Source: Distichodus sexfasciatus (lineage: Eukaryota > Chordata > Actinopteri > Characiformes > Distichodontidae). Taken from it: 64,000 nucleotides of DNA. Shown here one piece after another: positions 1 through 10,914 of the stretch. Each line of letters begins with the position of its first letter. Within the stretch, counting starts at the first letter, position 1. The notes below the pieces were generated by a model. The model saw only the letters and a program-made list of their open reading frames with translations, was not told the DNA's origin and did not search any database. The translations under genes were made by a program, and so were the position numbers. The stretch is from positions 4,952,259 to 5,016,258 of the forward strand of contig JAVGVS010000007.1 of NCBI GenBank assembly GCA_032718565.1. The letters are read 5' to 3'.

Positions 1-38
1 AAAGAGAATAAATGACAGAGGAAGAGAGAGTGTGAGTT

Positions 39-61
39 TGTGTGTGTGTGTGTGTGTGTGT
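39..61. repeat. (TG)n microsatellite
   Basis: Uninterrupted TG dinucleotides over about 23 bases, followed by a short GA run. It is a likely polymorphic microsatellite. No gene is associated with it. Confidence 0.95.
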
Positions 62-788
62 TGAGAGAGAGTGCAGGAAAAGGTTTGCAGAGAGTGATAT
101 AGAGAGGCCATATTATAAAAATGTAATTGTAAATGATGAATTATATAAATATAAAAATAGGTGTTTAAAAAGGTAAATATTACATTAATATAACAATAAA
201 AATTTCTTTTCTCACAGCACATGAAGGTGGTCAAAAAAGGAAATAAATAGACAAATAGAGACACCTTTCATGATGGAGTCTAAAAGTATAAATTATGGAA
301 TAATGTGTTAATAATGGAAAAAATAGCAACCCGCTATCGTCCCTGATGCCCCCAGCAGCTGAACTCTGGGGTATGTGGATGCCCTCCTGCTGCCCTGGTG
401 CCAGCATCATGTCTACCTTTGTGCTGAATCATGGCGGCAGTTTGGTGCGTCTCTTTCCCATCAGCCCCCATACAAATAACGTGGGGAGATTATTGGCCAT
501 CGTGCGATACTTGTTGACAGTCACACCTATGGCAATGTGATTTCCCGGAACTCACAGTTTCAGCGATGTGTGCAAAGGAGAGGGAGGCAAGTTATGCATT
601 ATGTGTGAAAACACTCCTAGTGCCGTGTGTGTGTGTGTGTATGTGTGTAAGTCTGTGTGTGTGAGAGAGAAGCACAGTTGCTACTGACAGATGTGTAAAA
701 GGATGTGGTTGAGGCTGTAGACAGGGTGCGCTCTCTCTCTTTTCTCTCTCTTGCATTCACTCAATCTCTCTGTCTAACTCTCTCTCTC

Positions 789-839
<51 letters not shown>

Positions 840-1952
840 TTCTAGCAGCTGCGTTGCCTCAGAGATAACACTGTGTTCATTACATCTCCATTACATCCAC
901 CATACGATTGCATAAATGTGAATAAAACAAACATTGGCATACGCCTGTGATCGTACATGCATGTGCACACACCCTTACACACACACGTACACACACGCAG
1001 CAAAGATAGCAGTCGACCTGGTCAACCGCATCCTATGATATTCTGTGAATTCTGAGTCTAGCCTCGGCCGCACATAAAGTGATCATAATCGTGGTTGTAC
1101 ACCAATATTGTTTTGAATTTTTTTTCTTCCTGCCAGGTCCTGCTTCATTTTTCTAAACTAATTCTTTGTTTAGGAAGGTTTGGATGTGGGTACATGTTGA
1201 GCTGATGTGTTAGATAATGAGTGCAGAGAGAGTAACACTGTGAGAGAATTTGCGTGCAGCCATGTACATGCATACATACACAGAGAACATGTGTGCTTGT
1301 GTTCACATGCAAGATTTCTTTAATTCTTTACCACACAAGTGCCATTTGCTGGTCACTGAGACTGACACCCATATTGTTTCTCCCACATTTACTTTGTGCA
1401 CACACATAAAAAACACGATGAAAGTGTGTATGAATGCACAAACATTTTTCATCTTTTGTATATTTGCTGATTTGCAGCTTTATCTACCTCTTGTGATGCA
1501 ATGCTTTTCCCTTAATACATCAAATCTTTGCATAAACGCCTCCATAGGAACCTTTAACATTATTTTTTGTTATATATCCACGTCTTATTTAAGACGCACA
1601 ACTGCTCTTGAGGGCTGACTGCAAATCCGAAAGAACACACACTCAAAGAAATGTAATTGTTAAATGACCAAACTCGTTAGAGTCCAAATTCTCCTTTCGG
1701 TTCATTTAGTGGTTTATCACCACAACCTCAAAATGAATACGCTTGTAAAACAAATGATTTGACTCGTGCATTTCGTGCTGCATCTGTAGCCGAGGCCCTT
1801 GTCTCTTGCAGCTGGAGCGATGGTCCTAGCGGAAGAGAAAGAGCTAAAAAGCCTCATTCTTCTTCTTACCTTCAATATTCAATGAGAGTGCTAATTGCAG
1901 CGTACGTCAGGCAGGGGAAATAGGGGCCGCTAATGCTCTTTAGGGGATAAGA

Positions 1953-1955
<3 letters not shown>
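62..1955. other. Gene-free block with simple repeats
   Basis: No convincing coding sequence is seen on either strand. The block carries an interrupted TG run near 627-662, a long CT tract (listed separately) and a CA-rich patch near 964-1000. The open frame across 1250-1618 is Cys/His/Thr-rich because it reads CA-repeat-like DNA, and it shows no domain. Confidence 0.6.
731..842. repeat. (CT)n polypyrimidine tract
   Basis: An imperfect CT microsatellite whose purest core is 779-842. The pyrimidine strand is the + strand. Such tracts can adopt triplex DNA or act as splice-acceptor-like pyrimidine tracts, but no plausible exon follows here. Confidence 0.95.

Positions 1956-1982
<27 letters not shown>
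1956..1982. repeat. (GA)n microsatellite
   Basis: A pure GA run of about 27 bases, the purine-strand counterpart of the CT tracts elsewhere in the window. Confidence 0.95.
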
Positions 1983-1986
<4 letters not shown>

Positions 1987-2921
1987 GGAAAGAGAGACAT
2001 GGAGAAAAGGAGAGAATCGTATTTAAGTTAGATTGTATCCTGAGGAAGTTCCTCCCTTTGTGTTTTACCTGTGCGGTTGGAGCTTTTCCGGCTCATTAGC
2101 TATGCCGTGTGATGCTACCCAGCATACGTCCTGCGCTCTCTTCTTCTCTAGTTTCATCTTTCTCTTTCTCAGAAAATCTGTTCCTGTTCTCTAACTAGAA
2201 TTACTCTTTTGTGGAACAAAAAAGCCCAGCATGTTTAAGCCATAAATATAGACGCATCTGGAGGCGGCACCCCTTTTTTGACCATGAAGCATTTCTACAA
2301 TTTGTCCTTGCTCTCTTCAACTCTTCTCTCCACTCCTGCCCTTTGCTCGTACTTTGCGTTTTCCTGGGACGAGACGTGGTGACATTGGGATGTGCAGTTC
2401 TGCGAGCCAGCCACACGAGGCAGTAGCAGCAGAAGCTCCTCACATTCCCACTGCACCTGTCTGCTCCCCACCTGATGTGACCTTACAGTGCCACGATCTG
2501 CCTTTATTCCAAATGTCCCCTAAAATAATGCTGATTTAACGCATCGCCATTCATCATAAACAGCAGCGGGAGCAGAGCTGCAGCCTGTGTCCTTTTCTTT
2601 TGGGCGCCTTCAACTGTCTGCTGCCACAGCAAAGTTGTTCATTTTCACCCCTTTTTGTTATTAATGTGCGCAATGGAGATGCTATTGTTCTAGGATTCAT
2701 ACATTCCTTGCTATTTGTTTCAATACAACTACATGTACGAGAGGGTGTGTGGTGTTTTGCTATTTGTTTTGAAAAAAATAGCAAAAAAGTGTAAAGGTAA
2801 TTTTGGCAGTTTGTTATTATAATATTATTATATTTTACAGTCTGTTGATACTTGTTTTATTTATTATATGGTTTTGTTTTGTTATAACATGTTTTGCTTT
2901 ATATTATTTTTTTTTAAATTA

Positions 2922-2922
<1 letters not shown>
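1983..2922. other. Gene-free unique sequence
   Basis: No coding sequence, RNA gene or recognisable mobile element is seen. Overlapping short open frames on both strands (2201-2790) have no similarity I recognise. Confidence 0.5.

Positions 2923-2993
<71 letters not shown>
2923..2993. repeat. (ATT)n microsatellite
   Basis: About 23 perfect ATT units. Its translation is a run of isoleucines, so the open frame that crosses it is not a gene. A short GTT/GCT patch (3011-3032) follows. Confidence 0.97.
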
Positions 2994-3740
2994 CACAACA
3001 GAAACACCTATTGTTGTTGTTGCTGCTGCTGATAAAGATATTTGACACTATTGAATTTGGGCTTCTCCCAAAAACAGAATGTTTTGTTGTTGCTGTTTTT
3101 TATTACTTACATAAATTTCATCCTTTCATTTTTCCTCTTTGCTCAGCACACTGCTCTAACCCGCCAGCCCCTTCACTCGTTCTGTCTCACGCCTTGCTGT
3201 AGATGTTGAATCGGAATTCCCTACAAGATGTCTTCTGTGGCCCCTGCGACCTTTCATGTTCCTGCTATAAAGGGAGGGAGCGTCCATTTTAGAAAGGCTT
3301 TATTTTCACTTGAGTCTGATTCCTAGACGTATAAATCAGGCCCTCTCTTAATTGCGATTGAGGAGCTAGGGCCTATTGCTTGGCACATCTCTCACTCACT
3401 GTATCATGTTCTTGGAAGGGAAGGGGGACAAGGGGATTGGCCTCTAGCACGCAGTGCAGCTCCTCAACGTTGTAGCACGCCGGGTGTGGGTGACACTGTT
3501 TAAAGTAGCTATGAATAGCTTTTTCGCGGTAAGAAAGAGAGAGCGTGACTACAGATTCTGCGGGGCGACGCCTAAGAGCAACCTCCGCCATCGCCATTTA
3601 GCAGTAGGGCAATGTTTAATGCTCCATGTCCGGCTTGAACTCAAGGGTCAGGATATTTTTTCTCTCTCACGGTGCACAGAGTGAAAAAGGCTCACATTAA
3701 CTGCATGCTTTTTATAGACATTTCATTAATCAGAGGCAGT
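2994..3740. other. Gene-free unique sequence
   Basis: No gene or mobile element is recognised. Opposite-strand short open frames between 3373 and 3684 overlap each other, which is typical of chance frames in moderately GC-rich DNA. Confidence 0.5.
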
Positions 3741-3835
3741 ATAAAGTCGCAGTGGAAGCACAGAGTGCACAGGATTTTACCCCAGCTTTCGGGGGCACAT
3801 TGTATTACATGCCGAAAGGATTGACAAGAAGCGCT
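3741..3835 (-). repeat. Inverted copy of the local repeat at 5226-5306
   Basis: The block reading GCATTGTATTACATG-like sequence followed by AAAGGATTGACAA matches the reverse complement of 5226-5306. The shared landmarks also include a CAGTGGAAG segment and a CAGCTTT segment in the right order. The copy is diverged by substitutions and small indels. It belongs to an unassigned repeat family that also forms the tandem copies at 4650-5306. Confidence 0.6.
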
Positions 3836-4649
3836 TTTCCGGTAGACGCACATAGCCGGCTAATACTGTTTTTCGTTCGCTAATTAAAGTGAAAGCTGAG
3901 CCGCACCTCTTTCAATCGGACACACGGCTCATGGAAACACTAGCTCCCCTGTGGCAAGGAGACCCCGCTAACTAAGATTCCAGTCCTGACATGTCCCCTG
4001 CTGTTGGGGCTGGCTGGTTTGCTCGTCTGTCAAAAAGCCTGAAACGCGAGTAGCGTCTGTAAAGTGCTCGTCTGCGTCCCCTCTGTTCACTTTAAACTCA
4101 ATCCCATCGCTCCCAGGAAAGCTGCCCTTTCCTGGGGCAGATCAAGAGGTGGGGGTGAGGATCAAGCAAGGGTCCCACTGCCGAACAACATGCTCTGGAA
4201 TAAAAGGAGACACTGCGACATTGCATCTGTAATAGGGAATCCACAAGAATAATAGCAGCGGCATTTTCCAAACTGACCTTCCACGTTTCGGGCAACAGCC
4301 TTGTCAGCATAAGTGAGAGATGAAGGATTATGGGAAGATAGATACATACTGATGGGGGGCTTTACCCAAACCTGGATGGACGGTCGGTTACCCCTCCTCC
4401 TTCTCTCTCCTGAGTCACTTTTTTCCCTGATCAGTTCGTTAACAGCTTCCTGCTCTCCCTTTCTTAAAGAAAGCGAGGAGGAGGGGGTCTTTAAGAATAA
4501 ATGACTTCCTGCTGGCTGGGAGCAGAACTGCAGGGGGAGGACGGGTGGGAGTGGGGAGTTTGGAAGAGGGGGCTTGCATCTCCTGCCGCAGCGACAGAGT
4601 CCATTAGGAGAGCACGAAATCCCCGTCACTTCAGTGCTTTTTACGAGGC
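3836..4649. other. Gene-free unique sequence
   Basis: No gene is supported. A long minus-strand open frame runs through here (4162-4926), but it continues across the duplicated repeat units and has no recognisable domain or signal sequence, so I do not call it a gene. Confidence 0.5.
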
Positions 4650-5033
4650 ACTCCGCCGCAGGCTTGGCACACGCTTCCACAGGAGGCCACGTTCCTGCAT
4701 CCTGCCACAGCAGAGATCGTAAAAAAAGGAAGATGGCCCTAATGCAGCGGAGACCAAGCAACAGCATCTGACGAGAAGCCAGGCGTCCGAATGAGAGGCA
4801 AAAAGGTCTGCAGACCTCTATAACCTCCTTATGGGAATCATCATCAGCAGGTCTTGCATGCAGACCTTTTTTCCTTTCATTCAGATGTCTGGCTTCCTTC
4901 CCAGCTGTCCCATCAGATGTCATCACTTGGGCATGAGTATTAGCCAGCTATGCTTATCTATCAGTATAGCCCTTCTTGGTGCAACTCAAAAGCTGAAGTC
5001 AAATCCTGAGTGTTCTATGCTTCCACTGCTGCT
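4650..5033 (+). repeat. Local tandem repeat, unit A
   Basis: The first of two direct copies. Landmarks in order: a GGCTTGGCACACGCTTCCAC segment (about 4660), AGGAGGCCACGTTCCTG, ATCGTAAAAAAAGGAAGATG (about 4716-4735), a GACCAAGCAACAG segment, a CATCTGACGAGAAG segment, and near the right end AAAAGCTGAAGTCAAA and CTTCCACTGCTG. Each has a counterpart in unit B about 395 bases downstream. The middle of the unit (4800-4975) contains sequence that unit B lacks, including a short inverted repeat. Confidence 0.65.
4800..4872. repeat. Short inverted repeat (hairpin-capable)
   Basis: AAAAAGGTCTGCA at about 4800-4812 is the reverse complement of TGCAGACCTTTTT at about 4859-4871. Within the left arm, AGGTCTGCAGACCT is a perfect 14-base palindrome. 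The 46-base loop is long for a microRNA precursor, so I call it only an inverted repeat. Confidence 0.6.
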
Positions 5034-5043
5034 TTATTCTGCC

Positions 5044-5306
5044 TGTTTAATGAACCGCTGCAGACTTGGCACATGCATCCTCGGGAGGCCACATTCCTGA
5101 ATCCTGCTTTTGCAGATATCGTAAAAAAGGAAGATGACCCTATAGAGGCAAAGACCAAGCACAAGGAGCATCTGATGGATTAACCAGGATATGAAACCAG
5201 CCATCTGAGTGAGAGACAAGAGCAATGCTTATTGTCAATCCTTTTGACATGTAATACAATGCTCCTCCAAAAGCTGATGTAAAACTTCTTACTTCCACTG
5301 TGACTT
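5044..5306 (+). repeat. Local tandem repeat, unit B
   Basis: Second direct copy of unit A with the same landmarks: GACTTGGCACATGCATCC, GGGAGGCCACATTCCTG, ATCGTAAAAAAGGAAGATGA, GACCAAGCAC, CATCTGATGGATTAACCAGG, then CAATCCTTTTGACATG and AAAAGCTGATGTAAAA. A tRNA-type SINE begins exactly at its right edge (5307), and sequence resembling the middle of the unit resumes after the SINE (5554-5615). Confidence 0.65.
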
Positions 5307-5553
5307 CAGTTGGTCGCGCAACGGTTAGTGCTTTCACCCCTTGATTGGAAGGTCGCCAGTTCAAATCCTGGACTGGTTAAGGTACCACTGAGGTACTCAT
5401 GAGCAAGGTACAATCCCCAAGCACTGCTCCCCAGGCGCTGCCCATGTTAGCTGCCCACTGCTCCTTCACGGATAGGTCAAATGCAGAGGTCACATTTCAC
5501 GGTGCACTGTGTGGTGTGTTCACAATGGCAGATAAGCACTCACTTGTACTTTC
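5307..5553 (+). mobile_element. tRNA-derived SINE (family 1), full length
   Basis: The 5' part is tRNA-like: an A-box-like stretch around GCGCAACGGTTAGTGC and a B-box-like GTTCAAATCC near 5353. The body is GGTACCACTGAGGTACTCAT. The conserved 3' part includes GCCCACTGCTCCTTCACGG, CAAATGCAGAGGTCACATTT and a TTCACAATG...CACTCACTT tail. At least a dozen related copies lie in this window in both orientations. The 3' domain resembles tails shared by many fish SINEs and LINEs of the L2 type (family knowledge, not tested here). Confidence 0.85.
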
Positions 5554-5615
5554 AAGAGCAACAAAATCTGATGGGTCAACTGGGACAAGAAACCAGGCAT
5601 CTAAATGACAGACAA
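5554..5615 (+). repeat. Local tandem repeat, partial unit C
   Basis: A short third copy of the CATCTGATGGATTAACCAGG...GAAACCAGCCATCTGAGTGA part of unit B: here AATCTGATGGGTCAACTGGG followed by ACAAGAAACCAGGCATCTAA and GACAGACAAGAATG. It sits directly after the SINE. Confidence 0.55.
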
Positions 5616-6650
5616 GAATGAAAGCACTACAGGCAACAATTCCTGTGATGTGGCTTATCCATGGAAAACACCATCTGCTGGCCTTTCGACGAGACCTCAT
5701 CTCACACTTAGGTACTTCTTTGTATCTTGTACAGAGCCATGTCACTTGACCCTGTTTGTGGGGTTTTGCGACAAGACTGTCTTGTCTCTCCCTCATCTTC
5801 TGGTTCCCGTTCTAGCACTTTCTGCCACTATGGACCCCTGCCCTTATGTCCCTTTGTCGGTGTTTAAGTTGAGGGTTTGTGTCTCTTTCTCACACAGGAT
5901 GGAAAGCATTTCCTGCCTTGGAGCATGAGTCTGTGCTTGAATCCTTGGCAGATATATGGGTCACAGTGTTTGTTCAGTCCCACAAGCTATTTGGTCTTGC
6001 AGAGGAAACCCTGAAAAGAGGAATATCATTGTTTGCACAGATACCGGACCCTGCTGAAGGGCACATGTAACGACCACACACAAGTATTTCCTTTTGTGGA
6101 CTGAATAAGTTCATCTGCAACATTACACAACGAGCAGATTCTTCATCGACTTAGTGTAAGGGAGCTGATAGCCATCCGAAAACTGGTAACTCCAGTATCT
6201 AAACCGCTTACTGGCGGCAGAGTATATTGGCTCAGGTGGTCCTGAGGGTCCACACAACGTTATAAAGCCATGCTCTGCTTTTGTGGCAAGCGCAATGAGT
6301 TAATTGGAGCAGGTTAAACGAAGATAGGCGGAATAGCAAAGACAGCTCTAGACACAATGAGAGCAGGCGGAGGAGGAGGAAGAGGAGGAGGAGGGGAGCT
6401 TATCTGCAGCACACCTTTATTTAACCCTCAGCAAACCGGAGGAGTAATTAGGACAGGCTGAGCGTGAGATAACGGATGAGGCCCGTAGCTTGCTGGGTCA
6501 CTGTCAGAAACCAAGCAGAGATGATCTGAGAGGAGGAGGAAGAGGGGAAGCAAGTAGCTATGAAGAGAATGAATTAGTCTTCACATCATCATGCAGTATA
6601 GCATGGCTAATATAACCAACATCCCGGTTGGAACGTCTAATCTGCGACTA
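5616..6650. other. Gene-free block; GGA-rich patch
   Basis: No coding sequence is supported. A purine-rich GGA/GAG patch lies at about 6360-6400. The stretch 6295-6510, with GTTAATTGG, TTATCTGCAG and AGTAATTAGG, has the mixed homeodomain/GATA-site look of a regulatory element, but this is a guess from composition. Confidence 0.35.
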
Positions 6651-6766
6651 CATAGCTGCCCACTGCTCCTTCAAGCATGGGTTAAATGCAGAGGTAACAT
6701 TTCGTTGTGGTGCACTGTGTGCTGTGCTGTGGTGTGTTCACAATGACAAATAATCACTCACTTTCA
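6651..6766 (+). mobile_element. tRNA-derived SINE (family 1), 3' half only
   Basis: Begins within the AGCTGCCCACTGCTCCTTCA motif and runs through TAAATGCAGAGGTAACATTT and GTGGTGCACTGTGTGCTGTG to the ACAATGACAAATAATCACTC tail. The tRNA-like head is absent, as expected of a 5'-truncated retroposed copy. Confidence 0.8.
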
Positions 6767-8089
6767 TTGATCTTTGAATATCAGTTCTGAAAGAGAGAAT
6801 TTCATTTTTAGATTATTTGTATTAAGAAATCATTTGGGAGTCAGTTAATATATTTTCTCTCTCTGATTACACTTGTTTCATGCATTTCATCTCTTCTTCA
6901 AGCCTTTTTCTTGAAACTTTATACAATCTGTGTGACAAAGAAGCGGAACAGCGCTTCAGAAGCGAGTTCTGTTGTGCATAGACGTGGCGAAAAGCTCCGC
7001 ACTCTAATTCTCAGAAGAAATTTCATAATGTCTCTGGGTGTTTCACATGTGCAGGTGTTGTTCCCTTTAGAAACGCTGCCACTCTGCCCAGCCACAGCGG
7101 CCCACAGCTTTCCACTATGAAAACAACATAAAAGTCTAATTGATGTTTTGGTTGTATATGTTGTGTGGTTTCCCTGTGTTATCTTTCGGAGCTTTCTACA
7201 CACACACACACACACTCACACACACGCAAGGGAGTAGGCCTCTGATTGCCGGTCTGACATCATGTCTCCCACATCAAAAATGAGCAGCTCCAAAATCTGC
7301 TACTGCTGGTTCCACACATTCTCACACACGAACACACACACACACACACACACACTCGCTCTTCATATAGATGGGGGAGGGTTTCTCAATCAAGAGTAAT
7401 CAGCAGCTCAGAAGTCTTCACCTTTCTTCTTTTTCTTGCTGCACATCTTTACAATTTTCCTCACACTCATGCATGCTGTATTGTCTGTCTCTTGCACACA
7501 CACACAAACCTTTGGTCACAGACACCAGCGACGTCTAACCACACAACAAACTCTTTTTAAGCAGCATTCAAATCCGAGCACCTTCTCTTTTTTGGCCTGT
7601 ACGATGGTGTTCCTGTAATCTCCAACCACAGCGTGTGGGACTGTCCTGAGGTGTGAGTTCCCACCCGGTTCGTGACATATTCCTGGGTGCCGAGAGCGTC
7701 ACACCCCTTACAGCATGCGATGTGTCATAAACACACACACTCCTACTGAAGCTGCTCGGGCACTACACTAAGCCTCAGTGGTTAAAACTATACTAAAACT
7801 CGAGTACAAACTGTGCCACTACCCCATTTTCATGGATGAATGACACTGCTGTTGAAGGTAATCATTGTGGTGCAAAATGGCAATTGCATTCCTTTGCAAT
7901 TATTATCTTTCCATTTTTGCTTTTATGTCGCAGTTTCATACCTACAGAGCGTCCCCATGGTTAGACGTCTCCTCATAGGTGGTAGAGACCTGATTGAAAA
8001 CCTTTATTTTGTTGTTATTTACCTACTCAAAAATCTTTAACTATAAAAATGGAGGCATCAAAATATTTTCTCACACGCTCAGAATAAAA
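6767..8089. other. Gene-free block with CA microsatellites
   Basis: CA runs lie at 7198-7226 and 7321-7355, with a shorter one near 7497-7507. No coding sequence or element with recognisable termini is seen in the remainder. Confidence 0.5.
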
Positions 8090-8540
8090 GAACAAATTTG
8101 TTCTTTCCTGTCACTGAGGTTGTGCCCTCAAAGTGTCTTGTTACAGCAAGAAAGAGAAACAAAATTGTCATTGTAGTAAAGAGTGTAATATTTAACTTTT
8201 AAGGAGCATTTTTGTAGTCTGGTCGACCAAACTCTTTCACTTTACTTCACTTTGTGCAAAGAGTCTGGACACTCTCAATAGCATACATTTACTTTGCGGT
8301 GGGTGGGCACTTTCTTTGAACTTTAAACCTATTTTTCCCTCTTCAGTTTCTGTTTGCTGATTGGTTGCTAGAAAATATAGTTGGGAAACCGAAGCCTTTG
8401 AAGAGTACCCTCACTGTAGTGAAATACAGTTTTGAGCTGAGGTACTAGGCGGCGCTAGCCTGGCTAGTATTTTTGTACTACTGAAACAATTGCTGTATCT
8501 GTACATATAGGAACAGAAATGTACATCTTCAACACCATTG
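8090..8540 (+). repeat. Dispersed repeat X, copy 1
   Basis: Shares TTCTTTCCTGTC, GAGAAACAAAATTGT, CTTTTAAGGAGCATTTTTGT and, further right, CTGTACATATAGGAACA/GTACATCTTC with the copy at 12432-12645, in the same order and orientation. The middle (8225-8470) matches poorly and may hold an insertion. The wording is typical of an interspersed fish DNA repeat, but I cannot name the family. Confidence 0.5.
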
Positions 8541-8576
8541 TCATTCAGCCATGAAAATTGTTGAAGTTATTCGATA

Positions 8577-9217
8577 TGGTGTTGGAAAGCAACTAAAATT
8601 AAAAGAAGTGACAATTCTAAATAAACTACTTTTTAGTAGCTTATCAGTAGCTGAGCTACTTGTTAAATGCTGTAGCTTTAAAAGTAACTATATATTTTTT
8701 TACTATTAGCAATCCATCGTGGCAAAATATATTTTTCTCTTTTTACAAAGAGCGATATTTTCAGCTATCAGGTGTTTCTGGTCGCCCAGGGGAGGATGGG
8801 GTCCCCTTCCGAGTCTGGTTACTCTCAAGGTTTCTTCCTATTAGAGGGAGATTTTCCTTGCCACTGTCACCTCAGGCTTGCTTGTTGGGGGGTTTAGGCC
8901 GGTTATATGTAAAGTGCTTTGTGACAATGACTGTTGTTAAGAGCGCTATATAAATAAATTTGAATTGAATTGATTGTTGTTGAAGTGGCATCTAATAACC
9001 TACTCACATAGCATCACAGCATGCTAGTAGCTGCGAGGTGGTGTTGAAAGATGCAGTCTGAGGCCATGAAATTGCTTCAGTGTAGTTATCTGCTTCACCT
9101 CTGTAGTTTGTTGTGTTAATAACTACTATATTAAAACAGGAGATTAGCTGTAACCTTTACTCATAAGTATCTTGCAGCTTGACAAGCTACCTTTTAGAAT
9201 TATCTTCCCCAGCACTG
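8577..9217 (+). mobile_element. Nonautonomous hAT-like element (family B), with nested insertion
   Basis: Left end TGGTGTTGGAAAGC is a mutated CAGTGTTGG-type terminus and the right end reads CTTCCCCAGCACTG. The interior holds GTAGCTTATCAGTAGC, AAATGCTGTAGCTTTAAAAG, GAAGTGGCATCTAATA and CATGAAATTGCTTCAG, all shared with the copy at 20924-21409. A retroposon end is inserted at 8781-8975. Removing it leaves about 446 bases, close to the 444-base copy at 54285-54728. No 8-base target duplication is visible. Confidence 0.65.
8781..8975 (+). mobile_element. 3' end of a non-LTR-type retroposon, nested in a hAT-like element
   Basis: The sequence reads GGGGAGGATGGGGTCCCCTT, CTCTCAAGGTTTCTTCCT, TTTTCCTTGCCACTGTC, GTAAAGTGCTTTGTGACAA and GAGCGCTATATAAATAAA, ending in TTGAATTGAATTGATTG. 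This block with a TTGAAT-repeat tail is a very common interspersed fish sequence. It interrupts GTGTTTCTG/ATTGG...GAAGTGGCATC, which is continuous in sister hAT copies, so it is a later insertion. The in-frame open stretch across it is not a host gene. Confidence 0.7.
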
Positions 9218-10578
9218 GGGGTGATATCAATTATCTTTCCTTTCTGTTGTTATTTCACAGTTGCGTACCCACAGAGCGCTTCCTCGGCCAGATTGAGATG
9301 TTGGTTAACTTTTATTCATTTTTTTTTTGCACTCAGTATGGTAGAATTCTAGCGAATCTGATTCCAGTGCACCAGCTTGTGTGTGTGTATTATGTGTTAG
9401 TGATAGTGAAAGGGACGCTCGTGTCTCAGTGCTGGCGGGAGCCTAAAACCGGTATCAGTGCAGTGACCTTCTGCCAGCCACAGTCAGAGGAAGTGATGCA
9501 ATCGCGGCCTCGTCTCCTCACAGCTCTCCCTCGCGTGGTTAGAGCCGCAGTGAAACGCGAGACAAACAGCGCTCTCTCCAGACGTTGGTTTCTGCTCTCT
9601 GCTGTGTGCCACAGAGTAAGAAAGAGACGGAGAGAGAGTTTCATTTCACCACACATTTGCGGAGAAAAAAAGCTTTTTGTTTGTTTCATACTTGTCTTGA
9701 GTAGAAGACAACACTTGTGTGAGACTCACATGACAAATCATATATTATCACTATTAATTACTTATTCTTGGCCCCTTTGCTATTTGTGCTAGGAGTCTGC
9801 AGGGCAGTGTAGAAGAAAAATATGTGTGTAGTGAGAGTGTCAGAGCCCTGTAATATCCGACACACGCTCACACACACACATAAGCGCCCTCACACACACT
9901 AACACGTCCTTGGTTATGAACTGGTGTGAAAGCCACAACCTCTAAACGACAGAGATAAACTATTGAGACCCCTTGTACTGACTGTAATAGCAAGAAGACC
10001 GAAATAGCAGGAGGGTTTATAGATAACAGAGACCTGCTCAGGCCATTAAGCGGCAGTGTTTGAGAATGCGTCAACGAGAAAAGTCCTTTTTGTTCAAAAG
10101 GACTGTGCTGTCAGGGTTAATCTTTCTGCTTCTGCCTCAGGCAAGGGCTGTAGACTGCTGGAGCAAAGTTAACTCAGGTTAAAATGGCCCAATGGGACGC
10201 AAGGGTGGGGATAAACTTTACCATTAGCCTCAGCGTACATAACAAAATGTAGAGTTTAGAGAGAGATGCAAATCACATACACACCTAGTCCAGCTTGCAT
10301 GAGGATGAAAAGGTTTTGCAGCTTTTGTTTTAACTGATAGTTAAAAAAAAAATTTTAGGGCTGTGAACATTTTGGAAACATATGTGACAATCTGGAATTA
10401 ATTAATTAATTAAAATATTTATGTTTTGTTTTTTAATCAGATGAGCAAGTTTGGCACAAACTTCTACCATTACCTGCAGCACAGATGTTTTCATTTTTAT
10501 GAAATAATCAGCAAATGACTGGCGCGAAGCTTAAATCTTAAAATCTTGAAGCCTTATTTATACTTGCTGAGTATAAAG
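9218..10578. other. Gene-free block
   Basis: An open frame runs out of the hAT terminus to 9792 but spans the transposon end and shows no domain. The part 9420-9690 is CpG-richer and open on both strands, which suggests composition rather than coding. A short hairpin, AAAGTCCTTTTTG/TTCAAAAGGACT, lies at about 10080-10104. ATTA repeats occur near 10397-10412. Confidence 0.45.
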
Positions 10579-10835
10579 ATGGTAACTTAACGGTTAGGGA
10601 GTTCGCCCCGTGAATGGAAGGTTGCTGCTTTGAATCCCGGATCGGTAAAGGTACAACTGAGGTACTCATGAGCAAAATACCATCCCAAAGTACTGCTCCC
10701 CAGGCCCTGCCCATATCAGCTGCCTACTGCTCCTTCACAGATGGGTCAAATGTAGAGGTCACATTTCTTTGTGGTGCACTGTGTGCTGTGCTGTATGTAA
10801 TGACAAATAATCACTCACTTTTTTCACTTTCACTT
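10579..10835 (+). mobile_element. tRNA-derived SINE (family 1), full length
   Basis: The head shows ACTTAACGGTTAGGGAGTTC (A-box-like) and TTTGAATCCCGG (B-box-like). It is followed by GGTACAACTGAGGTACTCAT, CTACTGCTCCTTCACAGATG, GTAGAGGTCACATTTC and the ACAAATAATCACTCACTT tail. It is diverged from the others by scattered substitutions and a short deletion in the CTGTGGTGTGTTCA segment. Confidence 0.85.
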
Positions 10836-10914
10836 AAATGTAGGCTTTTCATGTTGTTCACGTAGTTTCAGGATATACATGCAGTGGCTCACACTCACAC
10901 GAAATGTCATTATA

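Noticed and set aside
2803..3045. Poly-isoleucine open frame
   Set aside because: Translation of an ATT microsatellite.
4800..4872. MicroRNA precursor
   Set aside because: The stem is short, the loop is 46 bases, and it lies within a duplicated repeat.
4162..4926. 254-codon minus-strand open frame
   Set aside because: It is the longest open frame, but it crosses the local duplicated repeat units, has no domain or plausible membrane/signal pattern, and no promoter or splice context.
9172..9792. 206-codon + strand open frame
   Set aside because: It begins inside the end of a hAT-like transposon and runs into unique sequence; no motif supports a protein.
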